Below are positions 31,207-36,286 of a stretch of 36,286 bases of DNA, in pieces. Below the pieces are notes generated by a model. The model was not told where the DNA came from and made no database searches. It saw only the letters and a program-made list of their open reading frames with translations. Made by a program: the position numbers and the translations under genes. The stretch's first letter is position 1. Each line of letters opens with the position of its first letter. The stretch is from UMGS1696 sp964558485 (GTDB taxonomy: Bacteria; Bacillota; Clostridia; Oscillospirales; CAG-272): assembly GCA_964558485.1 (NCBI GenBank), contig CAZLED010000017.1, positions 1 through 36,286 on the forward strand, written 5' to 3'.

Positions 31207-32889
31207 ATGAAGATCGAGCTGAAAAAGTATTTGGCACCCGATAAAAAGGATGCCGCAGAAGCGATCCGGGCTGCACTGGCCGACTGCAAACCGGGAGATA
31301 CCCTGTGTCTTGGCGGCGGCACCATCCACGTGTACCCGGAGCACACCGTGGTGCGTCCCTACTACGTGTCCAACAACGACTACAGCGACAAGCACATCGC
31401 CTTTGACCTCCGTGGCAAGCAGGACCTGACCATCGATGGGGAAGGAGCAGAGCTCATGTTCCACGGTGCCATCACGCCTTTTGTGCTGGACGAAGCGGAA
31501 AACATCGCCATCCGGAACCTGCACGTGGATTATCGCAATCCCTTCTTCACCCAGGCAAGGATCACCGCCGCCGGTGCCGATTTCACAGACCTGACCTTTG
31601 ACGGCGACACCTTTGCCTGCAAGCTCAAGGACGGCAAGCTGTGCTTCTATTCGCCGGAAGACGGTTGGGAAAGTCTGGAATACCGTGTGCTGGTCACCGA
31701 GTTCGACGACAACGGCAGACCCTCTCCGTACCTGTATCCCTATTTCACCGTGCTGGGTGAGGTGGAGCAGGACTTCCTGGCCGGTATGTACCGCTATTTT
31801 ACCGCCGAGCAGGTGAGCGAAAATACCATCCGTCTCCATGGTTCTATCGGCTATACCCATACCGTGGGCAACTGGTGGGTCTGCACCTTTGGCGGACGGC
31901 ATAACCCCGGCATCTTCATCACCGATTCCAAAAACGTCACCCTGACCGACATAGAGCTGTACCACACCGCCGCCATGGGTGTTATCGGGCAGTGCTCCGA
32001 AAATATCACCTTAGAGCGAGTCAATTGCCGTGTACGCCCCGGTTCCGGCAGAGTCCTGTCCGTCAGCGCCGACGCCACCCACTTCGTCAACTGCACTGGC
32101 CAGATCACCTACAAGGATTGCACCTTTACCTCTATGCTGGACGATGCCGGCAACTTCCACGGCATCTACACCATCGTGGAAGACAAACTGGATGCACACA
32201 CCCTGCTTCTGCGCTACGGCCATTTCCAGCAGCGTGGCATCAACCTGTACCGCCCCGGTGATATCGTGCGCCTGGTGGACAACCAGACCATGCTGCCATA
32301 CTGTGAGCTGACCGTCACCGATGCGAAGCTGCTGTCCGGCGAAAACCTGCAGCTGACGGTAGCCGAGAACCTGCCGGAATCCCTGCAAAAGGATCACGTG
32401 ATCGAGAACCACACCCGTATGCCCGCTGTCCATCTGGACGGCTGTACCTGCGGCAACAACAGACCCCGTGGGTTCCTTTTGACCACCTGCAAAAAGGTGC
32501 TGGTGGAAAACTGTACCTTCTACAACATGAACTGCGCCATCGAGTGTGCCGGAGACGCCAATAGCTGGTACGAAAGCGGCCCGGTGTGCGACGTGACCAT
32601 CCGGAACAACAACTTCGCCGATGCAGCCTACGCCGGTGGCTACGTGGTGACCATCGCGCCGGCCGTCCGGGAGAATGTTGGTCAGCACTACCACCATGGC
32701 ATCACCATCGAGCACAACCACTTCCGCCTCCACGAAAAGCGCTTCCTGTATGCCCGGTATACCGATGGCCTGACGTTCCGGGACAATACCTACACCGAAG
32801 ACCTGACCCTGCCGTCGCACCCGGTAGGCGCACCCATTGTGACCGAAAACTGCACGAACACCGCCATCGAAGAACCGAAAACGATCTAA
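31207..32889 (+). CDS. GH110-type alpha-1,3-galactosidase, predicted cytoplasmic
   Basis: 560 residues, right-handed beta-helix repeats, no signal peptide. HTAAMGVIGQCSENITLERV, VSADATHFVNC and MLDDAGNFHG match glycoside hydrolase family 110. Asp289, Asp312 and Asp313 show the 23/24-residue spacing known for the three catalytic Asp residues of the family. GNNRPRGFLLTTCKKVLVENC is a further GH110 stretch. Family enzymes are inverting exo-alpha-1,3-galactosidases acting on blood group B or linear alpha-gal structures; which is preferred here cannot be read. ATAGGAG is 8 bases or so before the ATG. The MFS gene upstream is the likely source of substrate. A strong terminator follows. Confidence 0.85.
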   Translation: MKIELKKYLAPDKKDAAEAIRAALADCKPGDTLCLGGGTIHVYPEHTVVRPYYVSNNDYSDKHIAFDLRGKQDLTIDGEGAELMFHGAITPFVLDEAENIAIRNLHVDYRNPFFTQARITAAGADFTDLTFDGDTFACKLKDGKLCFYSPEDGWESLEYRVLVTEFDDNGRPSPYLYPYFTVLGEVEQDFLAGMYRYFTAEQVSENTIRLHGSIGYTHTVGNWWVCTFGGRHNPGIFITDSKNVTLTDIELYHTAAMGVIGQCSENITLERVNCRVRPGSGRVLSVSADATHFVNCTGQITYKDCTFTSMLDDAGNFHGIYTIVEDKLDAHTLLLRYGHFQQRGINLYRPGDIVRLVDNQTMLPYCELTVTDAKLLSGENLQLTVAENLPESLQKDHVIENHTRMPAVHLDGCTCGNNRPRGFLLTTCKKVLVENCTFYNMNCAIECAGDANSWYESGPVCDVTIRNNNFADAAYAGGYVVTIAPAVRENVGQHYHHGITIEHNHFRLHEKRFLYARYTDGLTFRDNTYTEDLTLPSHPVGAPIVTENCTNTAIEEPKTI

Positions 32890-32898
32890 ACAAAAACG

Positions 32899-32952
32899 AG
32901 AAAAAGTCTGCTGCCTTTCCCAAAGAACAGGGAAGGACAACAGACTTTTTCT
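32899..32952. terminator. Bidirectional terminator
   Basis: AGAAAAAGTCTG (32899-32910) pairs perfectly with CAGACTTTTTCT (32941-32952), with an inner CTTTCCC/GGGAAGG stem. It separates the GH110 gene from the convergent TSCPD gene. Confidence 0.88.
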
Positions 32953-32993
32953 GATTCTATTCCGTTTACACTGGGTTATATACAAACCTGGCT

Positions 32994-33248
32994 TTACGCC
33001 TGTGCCAGTGCTTCTTCCAGAGCCACAGCCAGCTGGTCACCGCAGGAGGTCGGCTTGAACCCACAGGTGTTGCCCCGCAGCAGCTCGATGACACGGGAAG
33101 CCTCCATGCCTTCCACCAGCTTGCTGATGGCCTTCAGATTCCCGTTACATCCACCGGTGTACTTTACGTCCTTTACGATCCCGTCTTCCAGGGCAAAATC
33201 GATCTGCGAGGAGCAGGTGCCTTTGGTCTTGTATGTGTAGTATTTCAT
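32994..33248 (-). CDS. TSCPD-domain protein (TIGR03905-like)
   Basis: 84 residues. Small cytoplasmic protein with four conserved Cys: Cys12 (GTCSSQI), Cys34 (GGCNGN), Cys62 and Cys69 (NTCGFKPTSCGDQLA). The last motif is the TSCPD signature, also found at the C-terminus of class II ribonucleotide reductases, where it may bind metal or relay thiols. The stand-alone family has no assigned function. The start at 33248 follows AAAGGA by about 10 bases; an in-frame ATG at 33266 precedes that site. It lies 28 bases from the end of the DUF4097-like gene and may be transcribed with it. Confidence 0.87.
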   Translation of the reverse strand: MKYYTYKTKGTCSSQIDFALEDGIVKDVKYTGGCNGNLKAISKLVEGMEASRVIELLRGNTCGFKPTSCGDQLAVALEEALAQA

Positions 33249-33276
33249 TTTTGTACGTCCTTTCATTGTTAGAAAA

Positions 33277-34197
33277 TCAATCAGCTGTAGGCGGCCAGTC
33301 GGTGACCGGATCGGTCAGGGTCACGTGCCCACTTACGGCTTCCAGGGTGAACTTGTTGTTGCTGGAGGCATTCTGCGTGAACCCGGTACCCAGGTCGTTG
33401 CCATTGACCGTCACAGAGCCGCTGTCCAGCTCGACACTGTAGTTTAGGGAACCAACGGTTTGCTTCGGCGTGATATTGGCTTCCACCGTGCTGCACTGGA
33501 TCGTCGTCATAGGCATCATGCCCTTATCGATGTCCATGGTCAGCGCCGTGCAGTCGATGCTGCAGGTACCAAAGGTGCTGTTTTGCATATGCAGTCCCAC
33601 CTTCTCTCCACCCAGATTGACTGTGGCGGCAGAGGTGTCGGTGCTGTACAGGGTACCATCGGTAAACGTGAAGGTGTATTCCGTTCCATAGCTGATGTTT
33701 TCCAGATACACATTGCACGTTTCGCCGGTCAGCGTCACGATCTTCAGATCCACGTTCTCTCCACCCAAATAGATGTTGAGCACCTTGTCACCCACCGGTT
33801 CTTCCTTCTCGAAGGACAGCAGATACCGCAGCCCCTTGAAGGAGATCCCATTTTCCCAGAACTTCAGCATGGAGGTCACGTCTGCCACCTCGTCAAAGGT
33901 CACGACCCGGTTGGAGGTGTTGCAGGAATAATAATTGTCACGAAAATTGATCGTTTCGATATAGGATGTTTCACTGCCGCCGTAAATGTGGACATCCGCA
34001 TCGCTGACACGAATATCCAGCTTGGAGATGGTGGTCTCTGCCAGATCGATGGTGTTGACCAGACCATAATCTCTCGTTTCCGCAAACAGAGCCTGCCCCT
34101 CGGCCTCAGCCATATTTTTGGCGATCAGGCAGGTCACAAGCCCCGCCACGATCAGCAGTACCGCCACGATCATAGAAATAACAGATGCAGGTCTCAC
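33277..34197 (-). CDS. DUF4097-like beta-strand repeat membrane protein
   Basis: 306 residues. One N-terminal membrane segment (about 6-27), then a long extracytoplasmic beta-rich domain with the alternating short-strand pattern of DUF4097 (putative adhesin-like) proteins: ISKLDIRVSDADVHIYGG, LNIYLGGENVDLKIVTLTG, MDIDKGMMPMTTIQCSTVEANI, LDSGSVTVNGNDLG, and a final GHVTLTDP. No function is established; in Firmicutes such proteins often pair with a HAAS/DUF1700 membrane protein, as here, where the ATG overlaps the partner's stop by 4 bases. Confidence 0.8.
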   Translation of the reverse strand: MRPASVISMIVAVLLIVAGLVTCLIAKNMAEAEGQALFAETRDYGLVNTIDLAETTISKLDIRVSDADVHIYGGSETSYIETINFRDNYYSCNTSNRVVTFDEVADVTSMLKFWENGISFKGLRYLLSFEKEEPVGDKVLNIYLGGENVDLKIVTLTGETCNVYLENISYGTEYTFTFTDGTLYSTDTSAATVNLGGEKVGLHMQNSTFGTCSIDCTALTMDIDKGMMPMTTIQCSTVEANITPKQTVGSLNYSVELDSGSVTVNGNDLGTGFTQNASSNNKFTLEAVSGHVTLTDPVTDWPPTAD

Positions 34198-35156
34198 AGC
34201 TTATAACACTCCCTTCTTGCCAGATAGAACAGATTCCGGAGCCGGTGGAAGACGAAGACGAAAAACACCGTCAGCCACTTCATGACCCAGGGCAAAAACC
34301 GGATGGCCAGATTGTATAGGATCACACCGGCCAGTAGCGCACCACCAATGATCATGACACCCAGCCCGATCTCGTACAGCCCGGCGGCCACAAAGGAGAA
34401 GAGCTGTGTGATCCCGTAGATGATCCCAACAAGCGCCAGTCCGCAGCCAGCCGCTACGACACCGATCATGCCGGCTACCAGACCAATGATGGCAAGGATG
34501 ATCCCCAAAAACGCCACGCCAAACAGTGCTAAAATGGCGATCAGCAGCGTCAGGGTGATGGGCAGGGTCACGATCAGCACAGACCAGAAAATCGCCACAC
34601 CCTTGGTGGTCTTGTCCCGTTCCGTGGGTGTGCGGAAGAAATCGGCGGAACGCTGCTGTGGCTGCGATACACTGCGGCTGTACGACGGCTCCTGTCGAGA
34701 GGGCTGCTCATGCCGGGAGACAGTATCCTCTCTGGGTGACGCCACAGGAGCAGCGGAGAACGCATCTACCGCTTCCTCCGTTGGCTGTATCGTCGGACGC
34801 ACCACCGGATCGGTCGCTTCCTCTGCAGGCGGCATGGCAGTTGTTGCCATAGACGACGGTTCCTCCGGTGGCTGCGTATTCGCTGCATAGGCCGACGATG
34901 GGGAAGACGTGGATGCCGATGGCATTTGTCCGTTTTTGGCAGCGGTACGTGCTGCTTTGTTTTTATATAAGATCTCGGCAATGCTGTCGGCGATCTCCCC
35001 GATCTCAGCAGGCGACCGAATACTTTGAATCTCTGCCAGGTCATCTGCCGTGAAGGTCCGACCCAGCGCAGCCACGTGTTTGGCAGCTGCTTCCGGTGGA
35101 ATGCCCCGATCGACCAGAGCGTTTTTCAGACCCTCCAGAAAATGGTCCAGTTCCAT
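34194..35156 (-). CDS. HAAS/DUF1700-like membrane protein
   Basis: 320 residues. Residues 1-70 form a small helical domain (HFLEGLKNALVDRGI, then RSPAEIGEIADSIAE) resembling the HAAS/DUF1700 signalling domain, in which short amphipathic helices precede membrane spans. A low-complexity Ser/Pro/Glu/Ala linker fills about 75-190. The C-terminal part has about four or five Gly/Ala/Leu/Ile-rich membrane segments (about 195-305). Paired with the DUF4097-like gene by a 4-base overlap. The PadR-type regulator that usually precedes such pairs is absent: the upstream side is the divergent trmB promoter. AAGGAG lies rather far (13 bases) from the ATG. Confidence 0.72.
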   Translation of the reverse strand: MELDHFLEGLKNALVDRGIPPEAAAKHVAALGRTFTADDLAEIQSIRSPAEIGEIADSIAEILYKNKAARTAAKNGQMPSASTSSPSSAYAANTQPPEEPSSMATTAMPPAEEATDPVVRPTIQPTEEAVDAFSAAPVASPREDTVSRHEQPSRQEPSYSRSVSQPQQRSADFFRTPTERDKTTKGVAIFWSVLIVTLPITLTLLIAILALFGVAFLGIILAIIGLVAGMIGVVAAGCGLALVGIIYGITQLFSFVAAGLYEIGLGVMIIGGALLAGVILYNLAIRFLPWVMKWLTVFFVFVFHRLRNLFYLARRECYKL

Positions 35157-35190
35157 GACAGGCTTTTCACTCCTTTTTTACATTTTGGAA

Positions 35191-35219
35191 TAGACATTTC
35201 CCACATTTCATGGTATACT
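35191..35219 (+). promoter_or_regulatory. Promoter for trmB
   Basis: TAGACA (35191-35196), 17-bp spacer, TATACT (35214-35219) with extended -10 TGG. It lies in the divergent gap with the HAAS-like gene. Confidence 0.7.
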
Positions 35220-35311
35220 ATAGGGGTAGGCACAAACGCCATGTACGATCCCCAGAATGGATGGAAAATGCGTATAGCTATATTTTATCAAAAAATGGAG
35301 AAATAATCAAT

Positions 35312-36046
35312 ATGAGAATGCGAAAAAAACGACACGGAAATGAAAGACTGGAAGCCCTTGGCGCACTTTTTCTGCACGAGACAGAAGAAAAGTGGTCGAA
35401 CCTTGCCGCATACTACGAAAAAGACCAACCGCTGGCCATTGAGATCGGCTGTGGCAAAGGCGGCTTCATCACCGGTATCTCCCAGGCCCAGCCGGATCAC
35501 AACTATCTCGCTGTAGAAAAGATCAGCGATGTGATGGTGTGCGCAGCGGAGAAATACGCCGGGGACAGAGGTCTGGGCAAGTTGGCGACCCACGGCGGCT
35601 GGCAGGCTCCCGACGGCACCATCTACAAGGACGGCCAGTGCTGGGACATCCCCATGTGCGACCGAGGCAATGTGCGCTTCGTGATCGGCGACGCAGCGGA
35701 AGTGCTGTCCCATTTGCCGGACGGCTCTGTGGACGTGATCTACGCCAACTTCAGCGACCCATGGCCGAAGAAGGGCTACGCAGACCGCCGACTCACCAGT
35801 CCCATCTTTTTGAAAGAATACTGCCGTGTGCTGCGGACCGGTGGTGCCTTCCGCTTCAAAACGGATAACGACATTCTCTTTGACTATTCTCTGGAAACCA
35901 TTGGCGAAAGCCCCTTGCACATGACCTTCTGCACCAGAGACCTGCACCATTCCGAACGGGCTGGGTCAAACATCATGACCGAATACGAGCGGAACTTCAG
36001 CGAAAAAGGCGTGTGCATCAAATCCTTAGAGGCTGTGAAGGAATGA
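35312..36046 (+). CDS. trmB: tRNA (guanine-N7-)-methyltransferase
   Basis: 244 residues. Makes m7G46 in tRNA variable loops. The start at 35312 gives the usual TrmB N-terminus MRMRKK; TGGAG is 11 bases upstream. EIGCGKGGFI (44-53) is the SAM loop, NFSDPWPKKGYADRRL (146-161) the catalytic signature, and RTGGAFRFKTDND the following strand; TEYERNFSEKG closes the fold. Between the second helix and the strand NVRFVIGDA there is an insertion of roughly 25 residues (about 90-118, Trp/Gly/Cys-containing) that ordinary TrmB proteins lack. Confidence 0.93.
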   Translation: MRMRKKRHGNERLEALGALFLHETEEKWSNLAAYYEKDQPLAIEIGCGKGGFITGISQAQPDHNYLAVEKISDVMVCAAEKYAGDRGLGKLATHGGWQAPDGTIYKDGQCWDIPMCDRGNVRFVIGDAAEVLSHLPDGSVDVIYANFSDPWPKKGYADRRLTSPIFLKEYCRVLRTGGAFRFKTDNDILFDYSLETIGESPLHMTFCTRDLHHSERAGSNIMTEYERNFSEKGVCIKSLEAVKE

Positions 36047-36055
36047 TCCATTTGT

Positions 36056-36089
36056 GCACATACGTATGTGTACATACCTACGTATGTGC
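36056..36089. repeat. Nested inverted repeats after trmB
   Basis: GCACATACGTA (36056-36066) and TACGTATGTGC (36079-36089) are perfect inverted copies 12 bases apart. The left part is itself palindromic: CACATACGTATGTG (36057-36070). No T-run follows, so it is not a clear terminator. Confidence 0.7.
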
Positions 36090-36143
36090 GTTAGACGGCA
36101 GTATGATCGAAAGGTTCCCGAAATCGGAAAAGAAAAAGCATTT

Positions 36144-36181
36144 CCCGATTGCCTGGTGGCTCGGTTGCCCGATTGCCTGGT
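36144..36181. repeat. 24-bp-period direct repeat near the window end
   Basis: CCCGATTGCCTGGT occurs at 36144-36157 and 36168-36181. On the minus strand it reads TRQSGN twice. It may be the edge of a longer array beyond the window. The remaining 3' sequence (36182-36286) shows no gene. Confidence 0.55.
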
Positions 36182-36286
36182 CAAAGGGTCCCTTCGCTGT
36201 GACCGCCGCAGCACAGTCTCAAGCTTGAAAAACACGGAAATCAATTTTCAAAAATCTTGCACAGTACCGCCGGATCTAGCAAACAG

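Noticed and set aside
36013..36228. 71-codon plus-strand frame after trmB
   Set aside because: It begins inside trmB and reads through the palindromes and direct repeats; low-complexity translation without a family match.

Overview
The window looks like chromosomal DNA of a Gram-positive member of the Clostridia, most likely Oscillospirales/Ruminococcaceae-like. I infer this from mid-50s % GC by eye, AAAGGAG-type ribosome binding sites, the tilS-hpt-ftsH order, a class B sortase, SleB-like and SpoIID-like proteins, and a Tp47-like surface protein beside flavin-transfer genes. No tRNA, rRNA, CRISPR array, insertion sequence or phage module was seen. Most genes are housekeeping; the accessory content lies in the envelope, electron-transfer and sugar genes.

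Layout. 1-2.1 kb (+): 5'-truncated HAD phosphatase, DUF1643 protein and nucleoside hydrolase, ending at a strong terminator shared with the minus strand. 2.2-4.8 kb (-): orphan solute-binding lipoprotein overlapping miaA. 5.0-5.85 kb (+): secreted SleB-type cell-wall hydrolase. 5.9-8.8 kb (-): class B sortase, RlmA-type rRNA methyltransferase and family 2 glycosyltransferase. 8.7-13.45 kb (+): promoter, a 97-bp tandem repeat in the leader, then tilS-hpt-ftsH and a terminator. 13.55-18.4 kb (+): a five-gene candidate flavin-based electron-transfer operon with a GGTTAG-rich leader. 18.4-21.2 kb (+): coaE, lytic transglycosylase and M18 aminopeptidase. 21.2-27.0 kb (+): aldolase-VOC fusion, prfA, Sua5-type TsaC and a topoisomerase IV A-like gene, with a recurring TAGAC...CTA dyad in every gap. 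27.0-31.2 kb (+): a secreted protein of unknown function, a large SpoIID-like protein and an MFS transporter. 31.2-32.9 kb (+): a GH110-type alpha-1,3-galactosidase without a signal peptide. 33.0-35.2 kb (-): TSCPD protein, and a DUF4097/HAAS-like membrane pair. 35.2-36.3 kb (+): trmB, followed by short inverted and direct repeats.

How the genes work together. The 13.7-18.4 kb operon combines a probable wall-exposed Tp47-like protein, a heme-type ferric-reductase-like membrane protein fused to a flavinylation-competent FMN-binding domain, the ApbE enzyme that would attach FMN, a NusG-II domain membrane protein and a Gx-family membrane protein. This fits transfer of electrons across the membrane to an extracellular acceptor, with leader dyads that could give metal-dependent control. 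The MFS transporter plus cytoplasmic GH110 suggest import, then internal cleavage, of an alpha-galactosyl oligosaccharide. tRNA and translation functions are scattered throughout (MiaA, TilS, TsaC, TrmB, RlmA, RF1).

Limits. All family calls come from reading motifs, without database searches. Promoters, terminators and RNA structures were found by eye and not scored thermodynamically.
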